NCBI GenBank assembly: GCA_937879875.1
Contig: CALFMN010000024.1
Span: 7,796-71,795 of the forward strand
From: an uncultured Chloroflexota bacterium
GTDB taxonomy: Bacteria; Chloroflexota; Dehalococcoidia; CAUJGQ01
Reading direction: 5' to 3'
DNA length: 64,000 nucleotides
The translations under genes and the position numbers were made by a program. Within the stretch, counting starts at the first letter, position 1. The number at the start of each line of letters is the position of its first letter. Of this stretch, positions 47,422 to 55,827 are shown one piece after another. The notes beneath the pieces are model-generated. The model saw nothing but the letters and a program-made list of their open reading frames with translations. It did no database searches and had not been told where the DNA came from.

Positions 47422-47453
47422 CTCTGTTCATGCGGGTTCCGCTATGAACAGAG
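47422..47453. promoter_or_regulatory. 10-bp inverted repeat operator
   Basis: CTCTGTTCAT and ATGAACAGAG form a perfect inverted repeat with a 12-base spacer, about 10 bases before the excisionase-like start. A dimeric regulator would fit, either this HTH protein itself or the one at 41732. Confidence 0.6.
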
Positions 47454-47534
47454 TCTCTCGCTGATGCCAGTCGCCCCGCACGACAGAAAGCGTCAGCTCA
47501 CCAGTCAAGAAGCGTCAAAGTAGCCGTCAGATAT

Positions 47535-49010
47535 TTACTCAGCAATTTGTGGCGGCCAGGGAAGACCCATGATCGCTCGCTGGAACGTTCGTTCAGAGTA
47601 GCCACCAAGCTTCTGGGCAACATCTACTTGCCGCGGATGTTCTCCTGTCTCGTGCAACCACTCGGCATATGTACGCGCGTAGTTGTTGCGGATGTAGACG
47701 TGGTGCCGGCTTCCTTTGGGCCGCCCTCGGCGCCGTGTCTTTGGCGGAGCGGCGGGCGATGGCGGTGTCACTTCAGACGTGTTGGACGAACGGGGGCGAG
47801 TCGCTGAATGTGCAGTGGAATACTTCAGGCTCTCATTCATCTGAAGCGTACGCGTTTTGTAGCCGTTTGCTATCCCGGCGATAGTAAGGGGCATCCCAGG
47901 ATGCTCCTTCATCAGGTGCCAGCAATCCATACAGACGCGCGTTGGCACGTCGTTGATGACCATCTCCTCGCTGACCAGAGCACCCTTGTCTTGCAGGCAG
48001 GCACCGCAACGCGCTCGGCTCCAGGCGACCTCGGGTATCCCATGCACATCGACGGCTGGCCGCGCAGCGGCGTCCTGCTCATCACGCAGCCGGTTGACGG
48101 TACAACGCATACACCTGCCATCGATGCCGATGGTGGTATTCAGCCGGTCTGGGTTCCCGTTGTCTGGCGGGCGTCCACAGTCGGGGCACGCCTTCGTGTC
48201 TTTCGTCGCCTGCTTCCACACGGCCGCAACGGCGTAATCGATGGTGGCAATGCGGATGTGCCGTTCGCGTTCCTGCTGGATCGCTTCTTCTTTGAGGCGG
48301 CGATCCAGCTTTGTGCAGTAGAGGCAGATCGGGATGCTGCATAGGATCGCGGCTCGCGGAAAATACCGACCGCAGAAGCGACACTTGGCCGGGGCATCGG
48401 CGTGCGCGAAATCTGAGGAACGGATTAACGGACGGTGTTCTTGGTCGTAGTGCTGCCAGTAGGCGTCTTCTCCGTTGAGCGTGTTCCACTCGCAGTTACC
48501 TACGTTGCACTTGTAGTGCGTATAAACACTCCACTTGCCCAGCGTGTACGGCAGTTCGTCCGCTTCGGGTTCAGGCACGTCAGGTGGTACGGCGGCCATT
48601 GCAGGAGACCCCACTGCTTTCACCTGATCGGCGCGCTGGCGCCCCGTGGTAGCCGATGGCGTCTCGATCGTGCTGGACGACGATCTTGTTTCCCCGTCGA
48701 TCGGCCTGGCGAAGTCATAGTCGGTGAAGCCGGCCGCGCGCAGGGTCTTCCAATAGTCGCGTTTGGCCGCTTCTTCCTGCCGCATATACTCCTCAGCTAC
48801 CCGCTGGGTAGCCTGCATCGCCGGCCCCAAGCCGTCAGTGACGCGCTGAGCAGCCACCGCGGCCGCACCAAGCAGTTTCCCCGTTTCGCCACGGCGAGCA
48901 GCGACGCAGCTAGCACACACGAGCTTGCCGCCGGCATTGTGCGTCGCCGGCTTACCGCAGTGAACGCAGCGGGGTCGAGGGGAGTCAGGTGTCGGCGATA
49001 CTGAGGACAT
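47535..49010 (-). CDS. Large multi-zinc-ribbon protein with C-terminal HTH
   Basis: The 491-residue protein carries at least five Cys groups: C15-V-H-C18...C32-A-S-C35; C-N-V-G-N-C with H-Y-D-Q-E-H; C-R-F-C-G...C-L-Y-C; C-P-D-C-G...C-M-R-C; and C-G-A-C...C-M-D-C. The last 45 residues form a helix-turn-helix (V-A-Q-K-L-G-G-Y-S-E-R-T-F-Q-R-A-I), preceded by a basic R-R-R-G-R-P-K-G-S AT-hook-like stretch. It probably binds DNA. I know no such protein family. The ATG at 49010 is preferred over 49073. Confidence 0.6.
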   Translation of the reverse strand: MSSVSPTPDSPRPRCVHCGKPATHNAGGKLVCASCVAARRGETGKLLGAAAVAAQRVTDGLGPAMQATQRVAEEYMRQEEAAKRDYWKTLRAAGFTDYDFARPIDGETRSSSSTIETPSATTGRQRADQVKAVGSPAMAAVPPDVPEPEADELPYTLGKWSVYTHYKCNVGNCEWNTLNGEDAYWQHYDQEHRPLIRSSDFAHADAPAKCRFCGRYFPRAAILCSIPICLYCTKLDRRLKEEAIQQERERHIRIATIDYAVAAVWKQATKDTKACPDCGRPPDNGNPDRLNTTIGIDGRCMRCTVNRLRDEQDAAARPAVDVHGIPEVAWSRARCGACLQDKGALVSEEMVINDVPTRVCMDCWHLMKEHPGMPLTIAGIANGYKTRTLQMNESLKYSTAHSATRPRSSNTSEVTPPSPAAPPKTRRRGRPKGSRHHVYIRNNYARTYAEWLHETGEHPRQVDVAQKLGGYSERTFQRAIMGLPWPPQIAE

Positions 49011-49239
49011 CGTAGGACGCTCCACTACAGCGGTCTGCTCGCCGCCCGCGCCGCACTGCCAGCCGAGCGGCATTATCCTGTAACAGGAATCAGTGTACCG
49101 TGCCTGAGTGTATCTATGTATCCGTGTCAGCGCCTGCTCGGTCCTGACTGTCCGACGGCGCCCTATCGTTGCGGTGAATCGCCCCGCCTCGGTCGTGCCC
49201 GGCTCCTCCAGCGACTGACGCGATCATGATCATACCATC

Positions 49240-49256
49240 TTTACACTAAGTGTAAA
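49240..49256. promoter_or_regulatory. Palindromic operator next to promoter
   Basis: TTTACACT-A-AGTGTAAA is a perfect palindrome ending nine bases before the -35 box. A repressor or activator bound here would contact RNA polymerase. Confidence 0.6.
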
Positions 49257-49264
49257 AAAGGTGA

Positions 49265-49293
49265 TTGACACACACCCATTATGCAACTACACT
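49265..49293 (+). promoter_or_regulatory. Sigma-70 promoter of cargo genes
   Basis: TTGACA (perfect -35) is followed after 17 bases by TACACT. This is the best housekeeping promoter in the window. It would serve the small membrane protein and HigBA. Confidence 0.7.
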
Positions 49294-49364
49294 GGCTGTA
49301 GTCTGAGAACCCGGGTTGCCATCCCGCCCTCGCCGTGTGGGAGGCGGTGGCTTGGAGGGCTGAA

Positions 49365-49520
49365 ATGAAGACGCTCGGCACGCTCGGCGCCATTGCATCG
49401 GTTATCTATGCGGTCTATCACCTCAGCACCGAATGTCGGGGCAGCACCGCTTGCCCTCGATGCGTGGGCGCGGCTGCTGGCCTGGGGCTCAGCCTGCTTG
49501 CGGTGCTCGGCTCCAAGTAA
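49365..49520 (+). CDS. Small two-helix membrane protein
   Basis: The 51-residue protein (M-K-T-L-G-T-L-G-A-I-A-S-V-I-Y) has two hydrophobic stretches (3-19 and 35-49) with C24, C30 and C33 in the loop between them. GGAGGG precedes the ATG. It is the first gene behind the strong promoter, 91 bp before higB. It may be a small toxin or a membrane accessory protein. No family is recognised. Confidence 0.55.
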   Translation: MKTLGTLGAIASVIYAVYHLSTECRGSTACPRCVGAAAGLGLSLLAVLGSK

Positions 49521-49610
49521 TCGGCATGTTCAAACGCCGGATCGCGTGGCGCCCGCGGCACGGGAGCCGTGGCCCTGGCGTCCGGTGCAATATCCGGAGA
49601 GCGCCAGCGA

Positions 49611-49907
49611 GTGGAAGTGCAGTTCGCCGACACCGACCTCGCCCGGCTGGAGACGGACGCCAACTTCACCAAGGGCATGTCCGCTGCGCTCGTGTCGGCG
49701 TATCGTAGGCGACTGCAAGGTATCCGTGCCGCGGTAGATGAACGCGACCTCCGAGCCATGAAGTCCTGGCGCTTTGAGAAGCTGAAGGGGAGTCGCCAGC
49801 ATCAGCACTCCGTTCGCCTGAATGACCAGTTCAGGCTGATCGTAGAACTGCTGGGGACTGGCCGTGATAAGCAGGTCCGGATCATCGCAATCGAGGACTA
49901 CCACTGA
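49611..49907 (+). CDS. higB: HigB/RelE-type toxin
   Basis: The 98-residue protein has the HigB features: V-E-V-Q-F-A-D-T-D-L-A at the start, R-L-Q-G-I-R-A-A-V-D-E-R-D-L in the middle and S-W-R-F-E-K-L-K-G...H-S-V-R-L-N-D-Q-F-R-L-I later, as in plasmid-maintenance killer proteins. These cut ribosome-bound mRNA. The GTG at 49611 is the likely start. Its stop is 22 bases before the higA start, giving toxin-first order as in all higBA pairs. Confidence 0.85.
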   Translation: MEVQFADTDLARLETDANFTKGMSAALVSAYRRRLQGIRAAVDERDLRAMKSWRFEKLKGSRQHQHSVRLNDQFRLIVELLGTGRDKQVRIIAIEDYH

Positions 49908-49929
49908 CAGGCTGCAAGGGAGAGATGCG

Positions 49930-51048
49930 ATGACAGTGCGACCCGCAGAAGTATTCCCGCCCGGAGAGTTTCTCCGCGAAGAGCTGGAGGCGCGCGGCTG
50001 GTCTCAGGCGGACTTCGCCGACATCCTTGGCCGCCCACCAAGACTTATCAATGAGATCATCGCCGGCAAGCGGAGGATCTCACCGGAGACGGCCAACGGG
50101 ATCGCAGCGGCGCTCGATACAACCCCAGAGTTTTGGCTCAACCTCGAAGCCGCCTATCAGCTTGGGCGCCTCAAGAACCGGGATAGTGATACGGTCTCAC
50201 GGCGCGCGAAGCTCTACGGCTACGCGCCGGTGAAGGAGATGGTGCGCCGGGGATGGATTGAGCCGTCTGATAGCGTGGCGGTGCTTGAGCAGCAGGTTTT
50301 TGACTTTTTCGAGATCGCCAGCTTCGACGAAGAACTGGTCTTCTTCTTCGCTGCCCGAAAGTCTACTTCCTATGACGATGCGCTGACGCCCGGCCAGAAG
50401 GCGTGGCTGGCCAGAGCGAAGAAGATGGCCCGTGCTGTCAGCGTTGGGCCTTACTCAGTCGAGAAACTGGATGCGGCTATCACCCAACTCCAGGGGCTAC
50501 TGCATGTACCTCAGGAGATTCGACACGTGCCGCGAGTGCTCGCGGACGCTGGCGTGAAATTCGTGATCCTCGAAGCCCTCGCGAATACGCGCATCGATGG
50601 TGCCTGCCTCTGGGTGGATGAAATGCCGGTCATCGCTATGTCACTGCGATACGATCGCATTGACTGCTTCTGGTTCACGCTCATGCATGAGCTTGCGCAC
50701 CTCCTAGCCAACGATGGCAGGCTGGATGTGGATCTGGAGGCTCACCGTGACGAAGGCGAGAAGCCAGAGAGTGAGCGGCGTGCAGATCAGTTTGCCGGTG
50801 AGCATCTGGTACCGAAACAGAAGTTAGATGGTTTCATCGCTCGCGTTCGTCCGCTGTACTCCGCTACTCGGATCGAAGCATTTGCCCAAACGGTCGGTGT
50901 TCACCCAGGAATCGTGGTCGGACAGTTGCAGCACCGTGGTGAAGTGGCGTGGGCGAATTTCCGTCGGACGCTCGTGCCTATTCGGGAGTTCATCACCGGC
51001 GCTGCCCTGACCGATGGATGGGACAGCCGGTTGCGGGCCCAGTTGTAG
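49930..51048 (+). CDS. higA: HigA-like antitoxin fused to ImmA/IrrE metallopeptidase domain
   Basis: The 372-residue protein joins an XRE helix-turn-helix of HigA type (first 70 residues; F-A-D-I-L-G-R-P-P-R-L-I-N-E-I and L-D-T-T-P-E-F-W-L-N-L) to an ImmA/IrrE-like domain with H-E-L-A-H near residue 253. HigA binds its toxin and represses the operon. The peptidase part may let the protein sense a signal and cleave. AGGGAGAG precedes the ATG at 49930. This fused form is known in other bacteria. Confidence 0.85.
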   Translation: MTVRPAEVFPPGEFLREELEARGWSQADFADILGRPPRLINEIIAGKRRISPETANGIAAALDTTPEFWLNLEAAYQLGRLKNRDSDTVSRRAKLYGYAPVKEMVRRGWIEPSDSVAVLEQQVFDFFEIASFDEELVFFFAARKSTSYDDALTPGQKAWLARAKKMARAVSVGPYSVEKLDAAITQLQGLLHVPQEIRHVPRVLADAGVKFVILEALANTRIDGACLWVDEMPVIAMSLRYDRIDCFWFTLMHELAHLLANDGRLDVDLEAHRDEGEKPESERRADQFAGEHLVPKQKLDGFIARVRPLYSATRIEAFAQTVGVHPGIVVGQLQHRGEVAWANFRRTLVPIREFITGAALTDGWDSRLRAQL

Positions 51049-51076
51049 CGTCCGTGGGTGGAGGATGGGGTCAACC

Positions 51077-51553
51077 ATGTCAGGCGTCGGCTATCACGAG
51101 CAGCTTCAGCGTCTGGTGAACGCCTACATCGCATGCGGCCAGCCGTGGCCGGCCACGTCGCGCGAGATCGCTGCGTGGGCGATCGGCGAAAAGCAATGGT
51201 GGCCACAGCCCAGCACGCTGATCAGTCAGTGCGCCGAACAGTTGTCGCGGGCGATGCGCGAAGAGTACATCAGCGATCCGCAAGGGCGCGTCGTGCGGGC
51301 CAAGCACGCGGCCAAGGTTGAGCGTGATGGCGAACAACTCACGCTATGGGCGGACATTCGCACCGCCGATCGTCCGCATATGGAGATCGCGTTCCAGCAG
51401 CGGCGCCAGCAGATCGTGGGCGACTGCCGGCAGCTCAAAACAGACGTGGACAGCTTCAACGACAACTCGAACACCGGGCCGCCCATCCAGCTTGTGTTCG
51501 ACTTCACCGACGATCTGACCGAGCTTGAGGCGCTGGCAGCACTCGGCAAGTGA
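51077..51553 (+). CDS. Unknown cargo protein
   Basis: The 158-residue protein starts at the ATG at 51077 with GGAGGATGGGG upstream. The N-terminal half has an E-Q-L-Q-R-L-V-N-A-Y and S-R-E-I-A-A-W-A-I-G-E helix set that may be a wing-helix. The middle includes H-A-A-K-V-E-R-D-G-E-Q-L-T-L-W-A-D-I-R. It ends in an acidic helix. No motif is decisive. It stands 28 bp after higA and may be cotranscribed with it. Confidence 0.6.
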   Translation: MSGVGYHEQLQRLVNAYIACGQPWPATSREIAAWAIGEKQWWPQPSTLISQCAEQLSRAMREEYISDPQGRVVRAKHAAKVERDGEQLTLWADIRTADRPHMEIAFQQRRQQIVGDCRQLKTDVDSFNDNSNTGPPIQLVFDFTDDLTELEALAALGK

Positions 51554-51630
51554 CGTGCGTATGTGTTGTGGCCGAACGATCCGATACGTACGATCTGAAG
51601 GTCGAGTAAGGAGCAAGGACGTACCTCAGG

Positions 51631-52686
51631 ATGACGCCGCAAGGGACTCGGCCGCGCCAAGCCCATCCAGTTCGGACCACTCGCGACCTTTTGCTGCCCG
51701 CGAGCAACGCCGACTTGTTGCCGGCGATCGTGCCGATGGTTGCCGACACGAACTTCCTGCTGAGCGATGCGCTCTACAGCGTGGCGCACGATCGGGTCAC
51801 GGCTTACCAGAGGGGATTGCGCAGCGGCAGCATGAGATGCTTCGCCGCTCGGCACGTGCTGCCAGAGTTGCAGAAGCATTTGCTCAGGCGCGCCAGAGAA
51901 CGCGGGTTGAACGTCGATCAGGTGATTGCGCGGTGGCAGGTCCGCTATGCGCCGTTCCTACGGTTCGTCGATGTAGCCGATTGCGTACCAGATGACGATC
52001 GAGTCCGACGCGTGGCGACGCGACACATCAACGACGCTCCGACAGCGGCCCTCGCTGTGCTCTTGGCTCCGGTGCATGTGCTAACCGAAGACCCTGACCT
52101 GATCGACAACGGATTCGGAGACCGTGCATGGCTGGTTCTAACGCAGGCCGCCGGGGATCTTGGTGCGGTTGACGAGGCGGCAATGATCACGATTGCCGGG
52201 CTTACGATCGCCGTGAACACGACGACGGCGTTCATCGAGCAGGTACGCGGTTCGCGCCTGCTGCAAAACGTCTTGCTTGTGGCGGCCGGTGCGATCGGTG
52301 CACTGGCGACCACGCATCGGCGGAGGCTGCCTTCGCTGTGGCAGCGATTCGGGTGGCCTCTGGTCGAGAGTGCCGGCACCATCTATTTCAAGCAACTTGA
52401 ACGGCGGCGATCGGCGACAGCACTACTCAGCGCCACCGCCGTTCAGCCCTCAACCGTTGAACTGAGCCAAGACGTAAGCCGCCTGCTCGCGGTAGCTTCT
52501 GCACCGCTGACAGCCACGGCCATCGCGCGAGCCGTGTGGGAAAGGCAGGACGGCTCGCCATACCGCAACACGTTCCGAGAGGTGCGTGAGCTTCTGACGA
52601 CGAACGCCGCATTTGTGTCGGTGGGCCGTCATGGCTGGACGCTCGGAGCGCCCTGCATCGCAGCGCTTGCTCCAGGCGATGGATAG
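51631..52686 (+). CDS. PIN-like nuclease with membrane segments and C-terminal wHTH-like domain
   Basis: The 351-residue protein has V-A-D-T-N-F-L (D39 as the first PIN acid), E-L near residue 76, and N-D-A-P-T-A-A-L-A and T-E-D-P-D-L (near 134 and 153), as in PIN ribonucleases. Two hydrophobic stretches follow (about 186-204 and 212-228). The last 90 residues resemble a winged helix with A-I-A-R-A-V-W-E-R-Q. A membrane-tethered PIN domain is unusual. It could act as a toxin or defence effector. Its partner might be the gene at 51077. Confidence 0.6.
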   Translation: MTPQGTRPRQAHPVRTTRDLLLPASNADLLPAIVPMVADTNFLLSDALYSVAHDRVTAYQRGLRSGSMRCFAARHVLPELQKHLLRRARERGLNVDQVIARWQVRYAPFLRFVDVADCVPDDDRVRRVATRHINDAPTAALAVLLAPVHVLTEDPDLIDNGFGDRAWLVLTQAAGDLGAVDEAAMITIAGLTIAVNTTTAFIEQVRGSRLLQNVLLVAAGAIGALATTHRRRLPSLWQRFGWPLVESAGTIYFKQLERRRSATALLSATAVQPSTVELSQDVSRLLAVASAPLTATAIARAVWERQDGSPYRNTFREVRELLTTNAAFVSVGRHGWTLGAPCIAALAPGDG

Positions 52687-52870
52687 CAGCATCGCAACTC
52701 TCCCGAACGCTGGCGCGAACATGACCTGGAACAGCACCTCCAGCCGCTCCCGCTCGCCGCAAGCCGCTCGCACGGCGCTGCCGTTCTGTCACGTTCCGAG
52801 ACATATCTTCCCGCCCCCGTGGTAGTATTCCTGCCACAAGCTGCCCGCCGCGGTGGGCGCCGGGGGTCGG

Positions 52871-55816
52871 ATGTCCATGCCCGCCGTGATCGAGAACCCG
52901 GTTCTCAACTCGCCCTTTGCCGAGCCAACTCGCCACTTCCGCTTCGATGACGACGGCATCACTAACGAAGTCGCCACGGGCCGCCGGGTCAGCTCCTACT
53001 TCATCCCCATCGCCCAACCGAAGAAGAAGGGCCGGCAGCTCCTCTTCGATACCGAGTGGACGCGTGAGCGGATCGAAGAGAACGCCGTCATCAACCGCAT
53101 CCGCGGCCGCGTTGCTGTCTGGCGCCAGGGCAGTTACCAGGGCGTGACGCGGACCACCCGCCGGCTGCTGGACTACTGGCAGGATCCCGAGCGTGAGAAG
53201 CGGCTTTTCTTCTGCCAGATCGAGGCGCTGGAAACGGCGATCTACTGCGCCGAAGTTGCCGGCAAGTACGGGGACGACTGGATCGAGACAACGCTCCGCG
53301 ATGCGAACGAGGCCGCAAACCCCGACCTGTTCCGCATCGCCTTTAAGATGGCGACGGGTTCGGGCAAGACCGTCGTGATGGCGATGCTCATCGCCTGGCA
53401 GGCGCTCAACAAGCTGGCCACCCCCCGCGATCGCAGCTTCTCTGACGCCTTCCTTATCGTTACCCCTGGCATCACGATTCGCGACCGCTTACGGGTGCTG
53501 CTCCCCAACGACCCGGCCAATTACTATGTCGAACGAGACCTGCTTCCGCCCGAGCTGCTGGAGCAGATGCAGCAAGCGCAGATCGTGATCACGAACTTTC
53601 ACGCGTTCAACCGCCGCGAGCGCGGTGATGCGTCGCGGCTAACGAAGCGGCTGTTAGGCGGTGAGGAGTCGGGCGCCTTCCGCGAATCGGCCGATGAGAT
53701 GGTGCGACGTGTCTGCCGCGAACTGGGCAACAAGCGCGGCCTGGTGGTCATCAACGACGAAGCGCATCACTGCTACCGCCGCAAGCCCGGTGCGGAAGCC
53801 GAGAAGCTCACCGCCGACGAACGACGCGAGGCGCTGCAACGCGAGTCGGAGGCGCGCATCTGGATCTCCGGGCTGGAATCGGTCAAGGCCAAGTTCGGCG
53901 TCCGCGGCATTTATGACCTGTCCGCCACACCGTTCTTTCTCCGCGGCTCGGGCTACCCGGAAGGGACGCTTTTTCCGTGGGTCGTGTCTGACTTCTCGCT
54001 GATCGATGCGATTGAATCGGGCATCGTCAAGGTGCCGCGCGTGCCCGTCGCCGACGACCAGATGACGGGCGAACAGCCCACCTATCGCGACCTGTGGCCG
54101 CGCATCCGCGACGATCTGCCGAAGAAGGGCCGTGCCGCCGAGCGACTTGGCGCCGAGCCACAGCTTCCGGTTGAGCTGGAAGGCGCGCTGCTGAGCCTCT
54201 ACGGGAATTATGCCCAAGCCTTCAGCCGCTGGCAGGCGAGCGGTCTGGGCACGCCTCCGGTCTTCATCGTCGTCTGCAACAACACCAACGTCTCGAAGCT
54301 CGTGGCCGACTGGATCGGCGGCTGGGGAAAGCCACTGCCTGACGGTTCAAGCGTGTTGGTACTGGGCCGACTGCCGCTCTTCAGCAACGTAGTCGATGGC
54401 CGCTGGCGCGAGCGCCCCCTGACGCTGTTGGTGGACTCCGTCCAGCTCGAAAGCGGCGAAGCGATGGACGATGCCTTCAAGAAGGCCGCGGCCACGGAGA
54501 TTGCCCGCTTCAAGGCGGAGTACCGCCAGCGCTATCCAGGCCGCGATGCGGAGGCGCTGACCGACGAAGACCTCTTGCGCGAGGTGATGAACACCGTCGG
54601 CAAGCCCGGCTTGCTGGGCGAGCAGGTGCGCTGTGTCGTCAGCGTCTCGATGCTGACGGAGGGGTGGGACGCCAACACCGTGACCCACATTCTCGGTGTG
54701 CGCGCCTTCGGCACGCAGTTGCTGTGTGAACAGGTCGTCGGCCGCGGGTTGCGGCGCATCTCCTACGTCGCTGGCGACGATGGCAAGTTCGAGCCGGAGT
54801 ACGCTGAAGTCTACGGTGTGCCGTTCTCCTTCATCCCTACCGCCGGCGGCATGCTGGATCCCAAGCCGCCGCGACGCCCGGTCCGCGTCCGCGCCGTGGA
54901 AGCCCGCACATCACTGGAAATCACGTTCCCGCGTCTGACCGGCTACCGCTACGATTTGCCCGGAGAGCGCTTGACCGCTGGCTTCACAGCGGACTCGTGC
55001 CTCACCCTGTCCACCGAGGATGTGCCAACGGTGACAGAGCTTCGGCCGTTCGTCGGCGAGTCCAGCACGCATACGCTCGATTCGCTTCGCACTGAGCGAC
55101 CGCAGACCGTGGCATTCGGCATCGCCAAGCGCACGCTGGAACGGTACTTCCGCGAAGAGGGGAATGAGCGGCCGTGGTTATTCCCCGACTTGCTGCGCAT
55201 CGCCCGCGCCTGGCTCGCCGAGTGTGTCGCGTGCAAGGACAACGCCTTTCCGCAATTGCTGCTGCTGGCCGAGTTCGCAGAGACGGCCGCCGAGCGGATT
55301 TACCAGGCAGTGGTCACCAGCACGGCCGGTGAGAAGCTGCTCAAGCCGGTGCTGCGCACCTTCGACACGATTGGCTCGACCCGCTTTGTGGACTTCGACA
55401 CGACGAAGCCGGTGTACGAAACCCACCCGGATCGCTGCCACGTGAACTACGTCGTTGCCGACACGGAATCGTGGGAGCAGAAGCTCGCCGCGTCACTTGA
55501 AGAGATGGACGAGATATTCTCGTACGTCAAGAATCAGGGCTTGGGGTTCCGCATTCCCTACGTGATCGATGGCGAAGAGCACAGCTACGAACCGGACTTC
55601 ATTGTTCAGCTTCGCGACGGCTTCCCTGAGCCCCGACATCTGATCGTTGAGGTCACGGGAGAGCGCCGGCGCGATAAGGCGGCCAAGGTTGCCACGGCGC
55701 GCAACCTCTGGGTGCCAGCCGTGAACAACCACGGCGGCTTCGGCCGGTGGGCCTTCACCGAAGTAACCGATCCGTGGGAAGCGGCCTCCGCGATTCGTGC
55801 CGCTGCCTACGCGTAG
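52871..55816 (+). CDS. res: Type III-like restriction endonuclease (Res)
   Basis: The 981-residue protein combines a superfamily 2 ATPase with a C-terminal nuclease. Walker A M-A-T-G-S-G-K-T is near residue 158, the DEAH-type box I-N-D-E-A-H-H near 295, then L-S-A-T-P-F-F and V-V-G-R-G-L-R-R-I. The C-terminal PD-(D/E)xK-like region has E-P-D-F and L-I-V-E-V-T-G near residue 905-925. It resembles the BPTD_3080 group rather than classic EcoP1I Res. It needs the Mod subunit for site recognition. ATG at 52871. Confidence 0.88.
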   Translation: MSMPAVIENPVLNSPFAEPTRHFRFDDDGITNEVATGRRVSSYFIPIAQPKKKGRQLLFDTEWTRERIEENAVINRIRGRVAVWRQGSYQGVTRTTRRLLDYWQDPEREKRLFFCQIEALETAIYCAEVAGKYGDDWIETTLRDANEAANPDLFRIAFKMATGSGKTVVMAMLIAWQALNKLATPRDRSFSDAFLIVTPGITIRDRLRVLLPNDPANYYVERDLLPPELLEQMQQAQIVITNFHAFNRRERGDASRLTKRLLGGEESGAFRESADEMVRRVCRELGNKRGLVVINDEAHHCYRRKPGAEAEKLTADERREALQRESEARIWISGLESVKAKFGVRGIYDLSATPFFLRGSGYPEGTLFPWVVSDFSLIDAIESGIVKVPRVPVADDQMTGEQPTYRDLWPRIRDDLPKKGRAAERLGAEPQLPVELEGALLSLYGNYAQAFSRWQASGLGTPPVFIVVCNNTNVSKLVADWIGGWGKPLPDGSSVLVLGRLPLFSNVVDGRWRERPLTLLVDSVQLESGEAMDDAFKKAAATEIARFKAEYRQRYPGRDAEALTDEDLLREVMNTVGKPGLLGEQVRCVVSVSMLTEGWDANTVTHILGVRAFGTQLLCEQVVGRGLRRISYVAGDDGKFEPEYAEVYGVPFSFIPTAGGMLDPKPPRRPVRVRAVEARTSLEITFPRLTGYRYDLPGERLTAGFTADSCLTLSTEDVPTVTELRPFVGESSTHTLDSLRTERPQTVAFGIAKRTLERYFREEGNERPWLFPDLLRIARAWLAECVACKDNAFPQLLLLAEFAETAAERIYQAVVTSTAGEKLLKPVLRTFDTIGSTRFVDFDTTKPVYETHPDRCHVNYVVADTESWEQKLAASLEEMDEIFSYVKNQGLGFRIPYVIDGEEHSYEPDFIVQLRDGFPEPRHLIVEVTGERRRDKAAKVATARNLWVPAVNNHGGFGRWAFTEVTDPWEAASAIRAAAYA

Positions 55817-55827
55817 GGATACGATTC

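Larger units (their letters stand above)
49011..49364. promoter_or_regulatory. Divergent control region of the element
   Basis: The 354-bp region separates the leftward replication block and the rightward cargo. It includes palindromes TCCTGTAACAGGA (49076-49088), GATCATGATC (49222-49231) and TTTACACTAAGTGTAAA (49240-49256) and a good promoter (49265-49293). It is more AT-rich than its surroundings. No gene is seen in it. Confidence 0.6.

Noticed and set aside
47485..47530. Iterons (GCGTCA-type repeats) as a replication origin
   Set aside because: Three short hexamer matches with uneven spacing are too weak to support an origin.
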